DNA of 64,000 bases from Tragulus kanchil (taxonomy: Eukaryota; Chordata; Mammalia; Artiodactyla; Tragulidae). Location of the stretch: the NCBI GenBank assembly GCA_022376925.1, contig JAIOJX010000004.1:3844001-3908000 (forward strand), in the 5' to 3' direction. The position numbers were made by a program, and so were the translations under genes. Shown in pieces: positions 1 to 13,816 of the stretch. The first letter of the stretch is position 1. Each line of letters opens with the position of its first letter. The notes beneath the pieces are model-generated. The model ran no database searches. It was not told the DNA's origin and saw nothing but the letters and a program-made list of their open reading frames with translations.

Positions 1-1717
1 ACAATCTGGTTCCCACCCCCGGCTCCCTGGAAGGAAAGCTATCCCAGGCCCGCCCACTCCATGCCCCCTCAAGCCCTGCAGCCTCCATGGGCCTCATCTG
101 CCTGGCCTCCCCACACCCAGTGACTTTTGACCCCGCTCGCGATCCAGTGGATTCCCATCTTCCCTCTTGTTTCTGAGTCACCACACTCCCTCGGCGCCCC
201 AACGTGCTGGCAGTGCTTTCCCTCCTCATTCCCCTCCCATCCCCACCAACACCCCCAGCCCCAGCTCTCTCTCCACCCATCCTCGCCTCTTCTCCCTCCA
301 TGCCTGCTGCCCGGGGCCATTGAGCTGGGATCTCTGGGGAGGCTCCAGGCATTCATGTTTAACTAAATTATTCTGTGTCTCTGCATTGTGCAGAGGATGC
401 ATATTTTTCACTAGTTTCACCAAAGGTCCCATGACCACCCCACCCCATCCCCGCAAAATGATGGAAGCCACTGACCATCACCCAAAATTGAAATCCACTT
501 CTGTACCGCCACTCCTCTCTTCAGAATTCCAGTCCCAGATTTCTAGCGACTCACCGCCTTGCCTGACTTGGCAGCAGGAAGGGCACCAGGAGCGTTGGAT
601 GGGGATTCAAAACACCTGGGTCCTCGCTCCGCTTGGCTGCCAGCTTGCTTATCCTTCCACTTGAAAGACAGAGCTGAGGAGCCCCGCTTCCTCCTGGGCC
701 ATCTGTGAGAAGTCTCTGCTAGGCAGGGATGGGAAGAGGCCCTGGATACCCAAAGACTGGTCACTGCCGACTTCCCCTCAAGGCAACCTCCCCACCTTCG
801 CTCCAGAGCCTCCCAGAGCTGGAGCGTGCCCGTGGTGTCAGCAGATGGAGCCCAGCTTGGGCGCATGGTCCTAGAGCCACTCTGCCCTGGGGGTCTGGCT
901 GTTGGGAGTCTTGACAGTGTCTAGGGTCTTCCCTTCATGGCCTGCTTCCCAAACACACACAGGCCTCTCTCATTCTGGGGAAATAAACAACCATCCTTCC
1001 CCCAAACTCGAAAGCCTGAAAACCCAGGAGCCATTCTCTCGCCCCACAAGCCTGGGCCGCTTCCTTTCTCCCTGCTCTGCTGCCAAACTTCCAGAACAAG
1101 TGTCCGACGCTCGCCACCTCCTCTTCCCACCTCCCACACTCCATGAACCCACAACAATCTGGTTCCCACCCCCGGCTCCCTGGAAGGAAAGCTATCCCAG
1201 GCCCGCCCACTCCATGCCCCCTCAAGCCCTGCAGCCTCCATGGGCCTCATCTGCCTGGCCTCCCCACACCCAGTGACTTTTGACCCCGCTCGCGATCCAG
1301 TGGATTCCCATCTTCCCTCTTGTTTCTGAGTCACCACACTCCCTCGGCGCCCCAACGTGCTGGCAGTGCTTTCCCTCCTCATTCCCCTCCCATCCCCACC
1401 AACACCCCCAGCCCCAGCTCTCTCTCCACCCATCCTCGCCTCTTCTCCCTCCATGCCTGCTGCCCGGGGCCATTGAGCTGGGATCTCTGGGGAGGCTCCA
1501 GGCATTCATGTTTAACTAAATTATTCTGTGTCTCTGCATTGTGCAGAGGATGCATATTTTTCACTAGTTTCACCAAAGGTCCCATGACCACCCCACCCCA
1601 TCCCCGCAAAATGATGGAAGCCACTGACCATCACCCAAAATTGAAATCCACTTCTGTACCGCCACTCCTCTCTTCAGAATTCCAGTCCCAGATTTCTAGC
1701 GACTCACCGCCTTGCCT
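1..1717 (+). repeat. Direct duplication D1, period 1153
   Basis: Bases 1-564 recur at 1154-1717. The simplest reading is a copy that began left of the window and ended at 564, followed directly by a full copy at 565-1717. The downstream divergence point is the shared TTGCCT at 564 and 1717. Confidence 0.95.
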
Positions 1718-3759
1718 TGGATGCTATGGGACCGACACCCCTTAAGCAAAGTCTCTTTTCCTTCCTCCAGATCTCCCCACTCCAGGTTAATGTACCTAAG
1801 CATTCGACCTGAGATGAGCTGGGGTGATTTTAGGAAGTTCCTGCTCAAAGGTAGACAGACCTGTTCTCTGTGTGAGGTTTCACTTCTAATACCTCTTGAT
1901 GGTCAGTGACTCAGAGCCCAGGTTAGCTGGCCTGATGGCTTGGCACAGAACAAGGCCTAAAGGCGTGGAACCCAGAGCCGTGGCGTTTGAGTGTCTGGGG
2001 GGAAGGGCAGAGATGGGGTTGGCCACCAGAGCAGCCCCATAAGAGGCGCCAGAGCGTGGGCACACAGTAGCTGCAGTGGAAACTGCTGTCGTGTCTTATC
2101 ATTGAGGCCTCCTCTGTCCCCATTCTACAGATAAAGAAACGGAGGCCTAGACTTGAACCCAGGACTCCTCTGATTCATCATCCTTTGCTCTTTCCAATAC
2201 CCCACACTCTCTATACCTTGGGGTCCATAGATGGGCATTAGGGTGGGGGGATTTGTGGGAAATAATATACAACATTTTGTGAGTTGGAGTGAGTGTGTGT
2301 TTGGGAGGTTGACCGTGACTCGTATGAGAGTCTCTGAGGCCTCCTAGATTCCTCAAATGGTTAAGAAGCTAGGATCAGATTTGTTCAGAAATGAAAGGAA
2401 CATCCTGTTTCCATAACACCCACCTCTATATACTGTAAGCAAATCCCTTCACTGGCCTCAGTTTATCCTTCCATGAAATCAACTGCTGATCATTTTTAAG
2501 CCTTCTTTTTTCTTTTTAAGTAATCATATTCTTTGTTAATAACAAACAAATACAGCTATGTAGGTCCCCAGATGGCAAACAGAGCAGAGGCGGCAGGCGC
2601 TGGGGTCTCAGAATCCCCTTCGCTTCGTTTTCTGTCTCTTCCCCCCAGCTCAGCATAGCAGCTCTGCTCCAAACTCCACCAACTAGCATTTGAGAGCCAG
2701 AAAATCCTAGGACCTTTTCCTGAAACCACACATTCCCTTCTCCTCTCCACCCCAGCTGCCGCCGCCCACTTCCAGACTCCAAAAGATGCTGCAGGACTCA
2801 GTGTCTTCAAGCTGTCGTGCCCCAAGCCTGCCCCACGCCAACCCAGCGCAAGTCTTGCTGGGGACACAGAAGGCCTGGGAACCAGAAGAGTCTGTTTGCT
2901 GCAGAGAACATTGAGCCAACAGAAGTACCAATAGGTTCCTTGTTTGGACTGTGCCTGGGTTTTCTTGAATGGGTTACAAAAAGGAAAAAAAAAAAAAAAC
3001 CATAGAGCTTGGTGACAGGATCAGAGCAGGCAAGCAGGAGTAAATGCTCAGGGGCTGCTTTCTCCCAGCCTCAGGGGGCGTCCTGGCCTGGGCTCCAGCC
3101 ACACACACACCCTAAAGACTTTGAGGTTCAGAAAGGAAGACTCCAAGAACTGGAATGGAAAGAGGCTGGAGGGCCCAGATCTCGTGTGTCACTGACTTGT
3201 GTGACCTCAGGCAAGGCCCTAGCACTCTTCATTCCAATATTCTGTGTGGAACTGAGGCCGTTCTGACCTCTAAACCATCTCCCACTTTGTGCTTGTAGCA
3301 AAGCATCTTATCAGACAAGGACAGGGATGCAGGCAAGAGGAGAAATGGAGGCACAGCCGTGAGAAAAGGACCGTGGAACGTATCTCTGCTAGAACGGGGC
3401 TCGCTGTCTCCCAAGACCATGTTCACCTGGACATAGAGAGGCAGTTCTGACCACGAGAAAGTTTTTCCTTGTGTTGAGCGGAAATCCCCCTCTGTGTTAC
3501 TCTACACGTGTGACCCTGCTCGGCCCTTCAGGGCCACACAGAGCAGTCTTCTGTCATCTCTGGGACCCAAGATGTCCCTGCAAAGAGGAGGGGAGAGGAC
3601 ATACCCTTAGGGGCTCTAAAAGTCCCCAGCTTCTCAGCCCCCTCTCACTTGATTTGGCTTCCAGACCTTGGCCACCCGGCCTACTCCTTCCCACTTCTAG
3701 ACATTCTACAGGTTTTTAATATTCCTTCTAGCCCCAACGTATCCAGAAGTTGGAGGTAA

Positions 3760-3880
3760 GGACTCCCCTGGCAGCCCATGGCTAAGGCTCCATGCTTCCA
3801 ACTGCAGGTGGCACAAGTTCAATCCCTAATCAAGCAACTAAGATCCTGCATGCCCCATAGTGCCTCCAAAAAAAAAAAAA
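3760..3880 (+). mobile_element. Short tRNA-Glu-derived SINE (CHR/Bov-tA type)
   Basis: The element has the typical head GGACTCCCCTGGCAGCCC, a B-box-like GTTCAATCC, the CTAAGATCC motif and a 13-base A tail. An imperfect target-site duplication (12 of 14) flanks it: AAGTTGGAGGTAAG at 3747-3760 and AAGTTGTAGGCAAG at 3879-3892. Confidence 0.85.
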
Positions 3881-3994
3881 GTTGTAGGCAAGCAAAGTGT
3901 GCCTAGGAAGACTAAGACCATCCCCCACCCCACCTGGAGCTGACATGCTCCATCGAAACACACACTTTAGAGGCTGTGCTTGTCCAGTTCCCAC

Positions 3995-4190
3995 TCTGAG
4001 GAACACCTCCGCCCTCTTCTCTCTGACCAACTCTTACTCATCTTTCACTCCCCAGGGTCCCCTCTTCAGGGAAGCCTTCCCTTTTACCTCCCTCACTCAA
4101 CTCACTGAGGTCTCTCTGTAGCTGATAGCCGCAAGTTTGTGCTCATAGCCCTTATCCAAGTTCTTTTAAATAACAATATCTGAAGTGATT
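3995..4190 (+). mobile_element. LINE L2 remnant
   Basis: Text resembling the L2 3' end, including the GGGAAGCCTTCCCTT stretch followed by a short T-rich tail. Divergent. Confidence 0.4.
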
Positions 4191-4208
4191 TAGTTAATGT
4201 CAGATTTC

Positions 4209-6399
4209 CACTAGACAGGTGCCCCAGATGGGCAGAGATGACTTAAGTCTGGCATGTGGTACCTGCTGGACTCCGCCCGGGGCCAGGAACAGAGTCTGTG
4301 TTCAGGAAATACTTGAGTGGATGCAAGAGTCACAGGCTTGTTCCTTCTTTCATTTGACGCCAGGACACCAAGGCCAACAGCATTAACTAACCAGCCTTAC
4401 AGCCCCACCATACCACTGGTGGGCAGTCAAACCCCATAAGGACCTCGAGCGAGTGCGTGGGTTGGGCGTCAGCAGGCTGGGGGCTGGGAGGGCAGGGGCT
4501 GCGCCAGGCTGACCTGGGCGGAAGGCTTCCTACTATACCAGAGAGAGGCTCGGCAGAGGCTGTGGCACACTAGCATCTGTGCAGGAGGGGTGGACTGTGG
4601 CCACGGGACCAGCACAAAAACAGAGGAAGAGGGGAGAGAGAAACACAGACCAGAGAGATGCAGAGGAGGAAGAGAGGGAAGGGCTGAGAGACAGAGAGAG
4701 AGAGAAGGAGAGAGACAGGTGGGGGCGGGACAGCCCAGAAGCCTAGCCAGCCTGTCTTGCTCTCCCTGCCCTGGGAGGTGAGGTTCTCGCTTGCCCTGTT
4801 GGAGCCAGTGTGTGTGCACATATCCATCCACAAACGCGTGTGGCTGTGTGCACTAGCAACAGGATACAGGCGCTGCATTCCAAAGCTGTGCCCTCACCCT
4901 CCAAGAGGCTGGGGGGCCCCAGACTGCAGGGGTGCTGGCAGCAGTCCCGTGCTCTTGTGCAGGAAGGCAGGCAGGCAGGAGGGAGGCCCGGCAGTGCCAG
5001 TGTGTCTCAGCCTGTGTGGGGGCGGCCGCGTGGGGGGAGAGGGCTGCCGCATGCACCAGAACATGTGCGTGCCTTCCGCTCCGGTGGCTTGGAGGGGAGC
5101 GGGAGAAACTGCCCCTTCCTTTGTTCCCCTGGACCCCAGCTTCCTATCCTTGGGCGCTGGCCCCATAACATCTCCCTCCCCCCTACCCTGGGGTGCCGCA
5201 GCCTCTCCCTGTGGCCTTGGGCAAACTGCCTCTCCCTGGGCGTTGGCTCCACCACTGATGCTGTGAGGAAACCGTGTCTGTGGTCCTCCCAGCTCTGTTC
5301 CACTAGACAGGTGCCCCAGATGGGCAGAGATGACTTAAGTCTGGCATGTGGTACCTGCTGGACTCCGCCCGGGGCCAGGAACAGAGTCTGTGTTCAGGAA
5401 ATACTTGAGTGGATGCAAGAGTCACAGGCTTGTTCCTTCTTTCATTTGACGCCAGGACACCAAGGCCAACAGCATTAACTAACCAGCCTTACAGCCCCAC
5501 CATACCACTGGTGGGCAGTCAAACCCCATAAGGACCTCGAGCGAGTGCGTGGGTTGGGCGTCAGCAGGCTGGGGGCTGGGAGGGCAGGGGCTGCGCCAGG
5601 CTGACCTGGGCGGAAGGCTTCCTACTATACCAGAGAGAGGCTCGGCAGAGGCTGTGGCACACTAGCATCTGTGCAGGAGGGGTGGACTGTGGCCACGGGA
5701 CCAGCACAAAAACAGAGGAAGAGGGGAGAGAGAAACACAGACCAGAGAGATGCAGAGGAGGAAGAGAGGGAAGGGCTGAGAGACAGAGAGAGAGAGAAGG
5801 AGAGAGACAGGTGGGGGCGGGACAGCCCAGAAGCCTAGCCAGCCTGTCTTGCTCTCCCTGCCCTGGGAGGTGAGGTTCTCGCTTGCCCTGTTGGAGCCAG
5901 TGTGTGTGCACATATCCATCCACAAACGCGTGTGGCTGTGTGCACTAGCAACAGGATACAGGCGCTGCATTCCAAAGCTGTGCCCTCACCCTCCAAGAGG
6001 CTGGGGGGCCCCAGACTGCAGGGGTGCTGGCAGCAGTCCCGTGCTCTTGTGCAGGAAGGCAGGCAGGCAGGAGGGAGGCCCGGCAGTGCCAGTGTGTCTC
6101 AGCCTGTGTGGGGGCGGCCGCGTGGGGGCAGAGGGCTGCCGCATGCACCAGAACATGTGCGTGCCTTCCGCTCCGGTGGCTTGGAGGGGGGAGCGGGGAG
6201 AAACTGCCCCCTTCCTTTGTTCCCCCTGGACCCCAGCTTCCTATCCTTGGCCTCTGGCCCCAGAACATCACCTGGCCCCCTACCCTGGGGTGCCGCAGCC
6301 TCTCCCTGTGGCCTTGGGCAAACTGCCTCTCCCTGGGCGTTGGCTCCACCACTGATGCTGTGAGGAAACCGTGTCTGTGGTCCTCCCAGCTCTGTTCCA
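4209..6399 (+). repeat. Direct duplication D2, about 1092 bp
   Basis: Copy 1 is 4209-5300 and copy 2 is 5301-6399, abutting exactly. Differences sit near the 3' part of the copies (5030-5180 against 6125-6275), mainly single-base and homopolymer changes. Confidence 0.95.
4614..4728 (+). repeat. GA-rich low-complexity tract
   Basis: A purine-rich stretch dominated by GAGA and AGAG; copied at about 5706-5820 in D2. Confidence 0.8.
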
Positions 6400-6489
6400 G
6401 AAGCCTGAGATTTCCCACAGGCGCCTTCCACAGAAAGGGGCTAAAGGGGATAGCTGTTCTAAGGATGCCCTCCAGCACCTGCAGAAGTG

Positions 6490-6590
6490 CTCTGACCCAT
6501 TTTACAGATGGTAAAGCTGAGGTACACCCAGGACAAGGACTCCACCCAGGGTGACACAGTAAATTAGAGGCAGACTCATGACGGGAAAAC
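6490..6590 (-). mobile_element. MIR fragment
   Basis: Antisense MIR text: CCATTTTACAGATGG, AAAGCTGAGG and GGTGACACAGTAAATTAGAGG in order. Confidence 0.6.
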
Positions 6591-6867
6591 GAGCGACAGT
6601 TCAGAGTTCCCTCACACTCAAGGGCACACCCATCTTCCCTGAAAATGTTCCCCAGAGGGGGCGCCACAAGGGGTCCCTCTCATCAACCTTCCACCGCCTG
6701 CAGGATGGAGCCTGAGTGCTGCTGCCAGTTGCCAGTCCCCTGAGCCGGTCATCCCACCTTCTCAAGCCTCAGTCTGCTCATCTATAAGATGGGCGCAGAG
6801 CCCTCTGTCTTCCTCAGAGATGAGCTAGTGTGTGAAATGCCACAGTGGCCCCAAAGTGCCGTGAAAC

Positions 6868-9008
6868 TGAGAGGGTGCTAGACGCAAAATCAAAGCACAA
6901 TTCTGTCTTTGTGGGTGGGTGTGGGGGGGGTGGCATTGCCCAGGAATCTTCTCTCTCTCCAATATTACACCTTGGATCCTCCTAACAGCCGTGCCATGAA
7001 AGAACGGAAGAGCTAAGCATTTTCTGCAGATGTTACTGCCTGTGCCCCAAGAGGGAACCTGAGCTCCCAGGACCCTGGGCCCCCCAAGGCAAGAAGCTGC
7101 CTCTGGTCGCCAGGGTTCCCCACTGATCAGCCCAGCTTGAGCCCCATTTTTGATACAGAGCCTTGCTTTCTCCGGAGCCAGCTCTCTCGGCTCCCTCTGG
7201 CAACCTTGCTGGCCCCTGTGGCCCCTTCCCCAGCCTCAACACCACCCTTGAGTCAGTTTCTGATCCCCATTTCTAGAGAGAAGTAGTGGGTTGCCTGCTC
7301 TCTCCAGCCTCCCGCTCTCCTCCCTCCACCTCAAGTAAAATCTCCTCTGCGGGCTCTTTCCGTACAGCCCAGTGATTACACAGGCTGCAGGGTAATTCTG
7401 TCTCTCTAACTAACCTCTCCTGGGACTGGGATCTAAAGCTCAGACAATGTCAAAGGCTGGAGGAGACATCCTCCTTCTCCACCTCCTGATACCTGCCCCT
7501 CCCCACCCCCTCTCTGGCCTTCCAGAAGGTTGATTCTGCAGGGAGACCTGGCCCCAATGCCCCGGCCCACTCTGACCCTGGGGCTGGCGGCGATGCAGCC
7601 TGTCTCCTGTGTCCACACAAGCCTCTGGGCTGCTAAGGTCTGGTTTTCCATTTCCCTCTCCATGGGAAGGAGGAGGACTGGGGTCGAGGGAGGAGGAGTG
7701 AGCTAGTCTCTGGGTTCCTAGAGACAGCCCCATCCTAACCCTCTAGGGAAACTGGAAGCAAGTTCCTGGCTTATGTGAATTGTATGCTGCAGTGTGACCT
7801 TCGTCCACGGGCATCAAGAGGCCCCACGGCACTAATTCCGGCCCCCACCCCCTCAGTCGGCTGCCCACCAGGCAGGGGAGGGGCCACTCCTCTGACATCC
7901 ACAGGCAGCCCTATCCTGGGCAGCTCGAAGGCCTGAGCCCCAAGGCAATGAGAGGGTGCTAGCAAAATCAAAGCACAATTCTGTCTTTGTGGGTGGGTGT
8001 GGGGGTGGCATTGCCCAGGAATCTTCTCTCTCCAATATTACACCTTGGATCCTCCTAACAGCCGTGCCATGAAAGAACGGAAGAGCTAAGCATTTTCTGC
8101 AGATGTTACTGCCTGTGCCCCAAGAGGGAACCTGAGCTCCCAGGACCCTGGGCCCCCCAAGGCAAGAAGCTGCCTCTGGTCGCCAGGGTTCCCCACTGAT
8201 CAGCCCAGCTTGAGCCCCATTTTTGATACAGAGCCTTGCTTTCTCCGGAGCCAGCTCTCTCGGCTCCCTCTGGCAACCTTGCTGGCCCCTGTGGCCCCTT
8301 CCCCAGCCTCAACACCACCCTTGAGTCAGTTTCTGATCCCCATTTCTAGAGAGAAGTAGTGGGTTGCCTGCTCTCTCCAGCCTCCCGCTCTCCTCCCTCC
8401 ACCTCAAGTAAAATCTCCTCTGCGGGCTCTTTCCGTACAGCCCAGTGATTACACAGGCTGCAGGGTAATTCTGTCTCTCTAACTAACCTCTCCTGGGACT
8501 GGGATCTAAAGCTCAGACAATGTCAAAGGCTGGAGGAGACATCCTCCTTCTCCACCTCCTGATACCTGCCCCTCCCCACCCCCTCTCTGGCCTTCCAGAA
8601 GGTTGATTCTGCAGGGAGACCTGGCCCCAATGCCCCGGCCCACTCTGACCCTGGGGCTGGCGGCGATGCAGCCTGTCTCCTGTGTCCACACAAGCCTCTG
8701 GGCTGCTAAGGTCTGGTTTTCCATTTCCCTCTCCATGGGAAGGAGGAGGACTGGGGTCGAGGGAGGAGGAGTGAGCTAGTCTCTGGGTTCCTAGAGACAG
8801 CCCCATCCTAACCCTCTAGGGAAACTGGAAGCAAGTTCCTGGCTTATGTGAATTGTATGCTGCAGTGTGACCTTCGTCCACGGGCATCAAGAGGCCCCAC
8901 GGCACTAATTCCGGCCCCCACCCCCTCAGTCGGCTGCCCACCAGGCAGGGGAGGGGCCACTCCTCTGACATCCACAGGCAGCCCTATCCTGGGCAGCTCG
9001 AAGGCCTG
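6868..9008 (+). repeat. Direct duplication D3, about 1073 bp
   Basis: Copy 1 is 6868-7935 and copy 2 is 7949-9008. The first 200 bases of the copies differ by several indels (a G-run of 8 against 5, a CT repeat, GACGC against GC); the remainder is essentially identical. A 13-base filler lies between the copies. Confidence 0.95.
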
Positions 9009-9707
9009 CAGCCAGGAGCCAGGCCGCACTGGGCAGGGCGCCAGGGAGCCCTCGAGAGGCACGTGCCCTCCTCTGCAGCTGGGCGGCCAGGGCTCTGCAG
9101 AAGGAGGTCAAAGACCCCCATGTTCCCTTGGAGGACCAGCCCAGCTGCCTCTGACAGTCACCATGCCGGTGATCTAAAGTGGGCTCCTGGAAACGGGGGC
9201 TCAGCTTCTGGGTGGTAATGACCGGGACCTTGCGTCACTGACTGAAGGATGGCCCTCTAGGCATCCTCGTGGCTCATCCTGACAACAGAGGAGCTGTTCC
9301 ATCCCAGTCAGGCCCGGGGGATGAGGGTCAGGGCTCGGTCAGACTCCTCCGCCAAGCTGGGCAAACTCCCGACCAAAAGCAAAGCCATGGCAGGTGCCAG
9401 CCCCCAGCTCCATCCTGGCCCTTTGAGGGCAGCAGTGACCCCAGTGTGCCAGGCTTGTCACTGTGTCTTCACGAGAACCATCTCACTCCATCCTCCCAGC
9501 CCTGTTTTATCTCCAGGTTACAGGAAAGCGGAGCCATAGCCTGCCCAGCGTCAAGGGCTATGGGTGGTGAGGTCTAGGCTACCACCCGTCTCACTGGGCA
9601 CTTGGACTGAAGCTTCATGCTGATCAGGAAGGCCTTGCCTCTCCGGTGGTACACCCTGGCCTTTTAAATCCAGGCAGCAGAGGGGTAGAGCCTCATCTCT
9701 CTCTCTC

Positions 9708-9735
9708 CATTTTTTTTTCTTTTTTTTTTTTAACC
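9708..9735 (+). repeat. T-rich tract
   Basis: A broken T-run (TTTTTTTTCT followed by T12), possibly an old antisense poly(A) tail, but no element is recognised beside it. Confidence 0.6.
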
Positions 9736-9753
9736 AATACAAGCATCCTCAGG

Positions 9754-11907
9754 CCCCATCCTCAGATTTTCTAATGACCTGCGAGTCCTGACATGGCCTA
9801 CACCATTTCGTAGGATTGTGTATTTTTCTAGGGAAGATGATAGACTTTCATGAGATTCCTGGAGGAATATGTGACCTCAAAAAGGTTAAGAGCATTGAGG
9901 ACTGTGGAAGGACATGATTAGATTAGGCCTGGCCATGCCTTCCACCCTCAGTCTTCCTGCCATGGCCACAAAAGGGCTCCCTGTCTCCGTAAATTCTGCC
10001 TGTGCCCCCATTCTCTGCAAGAGCCCTGGCATGCAGCAGGGCTGAGAAGGCTCGTGAAGGCTCTTGCTGCCAAGTCCCCCTGAGACTGTCCAGTCTTCAT
10101 GATCTCCATCTCCTCTTATGGCAAAACATCACTTTTATTTTCACTTGGAGTGCCTGAGTCACATCTCAACTCCATTCCACTGCACGCTGTGACGCAGTCC
10201 TCCCAGAACCGAGCCTTGGTCGCACCCTGAAAGGCGGCTCCCAGCTGATCATGGAATCCTTGGCTCCAGTGGGCGCTGGCACCCGGTGGAGAAGGGGTCC
10301 CTGCACCAGGGCACCAGACAGCCAGGGTCCGCCAGGGCAGCTCCAAACATTTTGTTCCTGCTGTCTACGCCTCACCCCCGCTACAGGACAAAACCCCTCC
10401 GGACAAGTACATGTCTGCACATAGGTGTGTATCTGTCCAAGGGACTGGTATGTGCCTATAGGTGTCAGGACAGCCCCGTGTGCAAGTATGCATGTGCGTG
10501 GTGGTGGGGGCGGGGAGGGGTGGCCTACTTGTACACAGCCACAGGCCCACCTCCCACACGTATGCAGACATCAGCCTGAGTTCACACATGCCTTCAACAC
10601 CCACATTCCCACCCGAGCCCATGGGTGCACACACACATGCATGCACACACAAAACCTTCATGTGGGCAGGACCCCAGCCTGCACAGATGTGCAGGTCCAG
10701 ACCTCACAGGACACCAGCCAGCCCCTAAGTCCCACCTGGGCAGCCTTACACAGACACATATTTACAGACAGCTGATGTGCACACAGCTCCAACTGGCCAC
10801 ACATGTGAGTGCCCGTGGCACGTGCTACGCCTCAGCCAGGGTTCCCCATCCTCAGATTTTCTAATGACCTGCGAGTCCTGACATGGCCTACACCATTTCG
10901 TAGGATTGTGTATTTTTCTAGGGAAGATGATAGACTTTCATGAGATTCCTGGAGGAATATGTGACCTCAAAAAGGTTAAGAGCATTGAGAACTGTGGAAG
11001 GACATGATTAGATTAGGCCTGGCCATGCCTTCCACCCTCAGTCTTCCTGCCATGGCCACAAAAGGGCTCCCTGTCTCCGTAAATTCTGCCTGTGCCCCCA
11101 TTCTCTGCAAGAGCCCTGGCATGCAGCAGGGCTGAGAAGGCTCGTGAAGGCTCTTGCTGCCAAGTCCCCCTGAGACTGTCCAGTCTTCATGATCTCCATC
11201 TCCTCTTATGGCAAAACATCACTTTTATTTTCACTTGGAGTGCCTGAGTCACATCTCAACTCCATTCCACTGCACGCTGTGACGCAGTCCTCCCAGAACC
11301 GAGCCTTGGTCGCACCCTGAAAGGCGGCTCCCAGCTGATCATGGAATCCTTGGCTCCAGTGGGCGCTGGCACCCGGTGGAGAAGGGGTCCCTGCACCAGG
11401 GCACCAGACAGCCAGGGTCCGCCAGGGCAGCTCCAAACATTTTGTTCCTGCTGTCTACGCCTCACCCCCGCTACAGGACAAAACCCCTCCGGACAAGTAC
11501 ATGTCTGCACATAGGTGTGTATCTGTCCAAGGGACTGGTATGTGCCTATAGGTGTCAGGACAGCCCCGTGTGCAAGTATGCATGTGCGTGGTGGTGGGGG
11601 CGGGGAGGGGTGGCCTACTTGTACACAGCCACAGGCCCACCTCCCACACGTATGCAGACATCAGCCTGAGTTCACACATGCCTTCAACACCCACATTCCC
11701 ACCCGAGCCCATGGGTGCACACACACATGCATGCACACACAAAACCTTCATGTGGGCAGGACCCCAGCCTGCACAGATGTGCAGGTCCAGACCTCACAGG
11801 ACACCAGCCAGCCCCTAAGTCCCACCTGGGCAGCCTTACACAGACACATATTTACAGACAGCTGATGTGCACACAGCTCCAACTGGCCACACATGTGAGT
11901 GCCCGTG
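9754..11907 (+). repeat. Direct duplication D4, period 1090
   Basis: Copy 1 is 9754-10817 and copy 2 is 10844-11907. The 26-base filler at 10818-10843 looks like a degraded version of the sequence that follows copy 2 (11908-11947). Confidence 0.95.
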
Positions 11908-13050
11908 ACGCACGTACGCCCCTCTGCTACCCCGCCATCAGCCAGCGGACCTCCTTGTGCCCCGTGCATCCATCCACCCCTGCAGGGCACACTTGCATTT
12001 TCAGGACTTCCACATGAAGCGCGCACCAGCACCTCCCCCAGGGCACATACACATGAACACTTGCACACCTTTTCAATGCACGCAAGTGCACCCCAAAGTC
12101 AGTGCTTACACAACAACACACATCAAAATGCGCCCTTGCATGTGCGTATTCAGAGTTCACAGCAACACAGACCTGCATCCAGGGCCCCTCGCTCCCCTGT
12201 ACACCGACTGCTCTAGCAGGGATCACCCAGGGCAGCTCTGCCTCCAAACTGTACCCCTGCTAGGGATCTATCGCCCCGTGTTCCTCAGACCTAGCTGGCG
12301 GCACCCGGGAATGCTTCCCGGACACTCCACAATCCATGAGGCTGCCCCAAGGGGCTCTCCTCTCCCCCCTTCTCTCCACACCAGTCGTCAGAGGCAGGAA
12401 ATGAGCTCTAGGGCTGGACAACTTTGCCAAGGGACCAGAGCTGGGGCGCCCTCACATCACTAGTCCCTGCAACAGCAGAGTTCCCTCCCAGCCCTGCCAC
12501 AGCTCACTGTCTGCCCCTCTCCTCCTCCCAGCACCCAAGCATCCTCACCAGCGGCTCAGTTATTAACCCCTGCTGTACCAATGCTCTCACCCCTGGCAGG
12601 CGCTGGCAGGAGGAAGGTGGAGAGGGGCTGTGCTTCCAGGGAGAAGTTGGCTGCTCTGCACTGCTGCTCTAGGTGCCTAAAGGCAGGAGGAACTACCCAG
12701 GAGGTAGTGAGCTCTCTGTCACCAGAAGTAACTAAGTTGAGGCCAGATGGCCTTCTCAAGAAAAACTCAACAGGGGATGCCATCCTTGGACTCAGCTGAC
12801 TGGGAAGAACCCTTTTTAATCGTGAATTTCTAAGAATCCGTGTGTGCCCAGGTCGTGTACCCTTGTGTGTGTATGTGTTTGCACGCACAGACACGGCCAT
12901 GCACTGTCAGCCCTTCACCTCTGCACACATACGTGCACAGCTGGCCTCGACACATCTTGGCAAACACGCTTGCACCCAGCTCTAGGCATTCTGCACATAC
13001 AAGCACCTTCAAACACAGGCAGCCTTCCCCCTTGTGTGTGCCTGGAAGTG
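10400..13050 (+). repeat. Degenerate CA/TG-rich low-complexity region
   Basis: Short alternating purine-pyrimidine runs (CACACACACATGCATGCACACAC-like, GTGTGTGTATGTG, ATACGTGCAC) recur over 2.6 kb without a fixed unit, ending just before CAMK2A exon 1. About 1.1 kb of the length is D4 duplication. Confidence 0.6.
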
Positions 13051-13123
13051 CTGCAGGTGCACCCCCCCTCCACCCGTGACACTGACCCCCTGAGCCCTCC
13101 AGGACTCTCTGAGGTGCAACTCA

Positions 13124-13381
<258 letters not shown>

Positions 13382-13400
<19 letters not shown>

Positions 13401-13816
13401 CCGAAACGCCCTGTTCCCGTTGCCCCGGTAACTGCCTCCCCAACACCTGCTTGCCTTGCACTGCAAAACCTGCTCCCGGATGCCCTGGCCCTACCGCACA
13501 CAACACTGCAGGCCTGTGTGGGCCTGGGGGTGGGTGGACCCAGCACCCCCAAGGTGATGGGCTTAGGGAGGGGCTGGAGGAGGGGAAGGAGAACAAACTT
13601 AGTCCACAAGTGATCTTCAGTCTTCCACCACCCCCACTTCTAACTGTGGGCCCTTGTAACAGACAGGATGGGATTAAGTGGGGCAAAAAGGGAGTTGCCA
13701 TGGTAACGACCAGTGGGTGCCACATTCAGGATGGTCCCCAGAAAAGACAGGATGCAGTTACCCTGGCAACTTCATCTCCTCTGGAGAGACAGGTATTGCC
13801 CCGTCGCCCTGGCAAC
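13382..13816. promoter_or_regulatory. Cluster of five RFX X-box motifs upstream of CAMK2A
   Basis: Five 14-bp inverted-repeat motifs fit the RFX X-box GTTRCCNNGGYAAC exactly or with one or two differences: GTCCCCATGGCAAC at 13382-13395, GTTGCCCCGGTAAC at 13419-13432, GTTGCCATGGTAAC at 13694-13707, GTTACCCTGGCAAC at 13757-13770 and GTCGCCCTGGCAAC at 13803-13816. The middle three are full matches. RFX factors bind such sites as dimers, and RFX1/3/4/7 are expressed in brain. The cluster lies from about the inferred transcription start to about 430 bp upstream. Binding is inferred; only the motifs are seen. Confidence 0.75.

Noticed and set aside
4469..6667. Overlapping ORFs of 100-240 codons on both strands
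   Set aside because: GC-rich intronic DNA duplicated by D2; reading frames on both strands are open and none shows a known domain.
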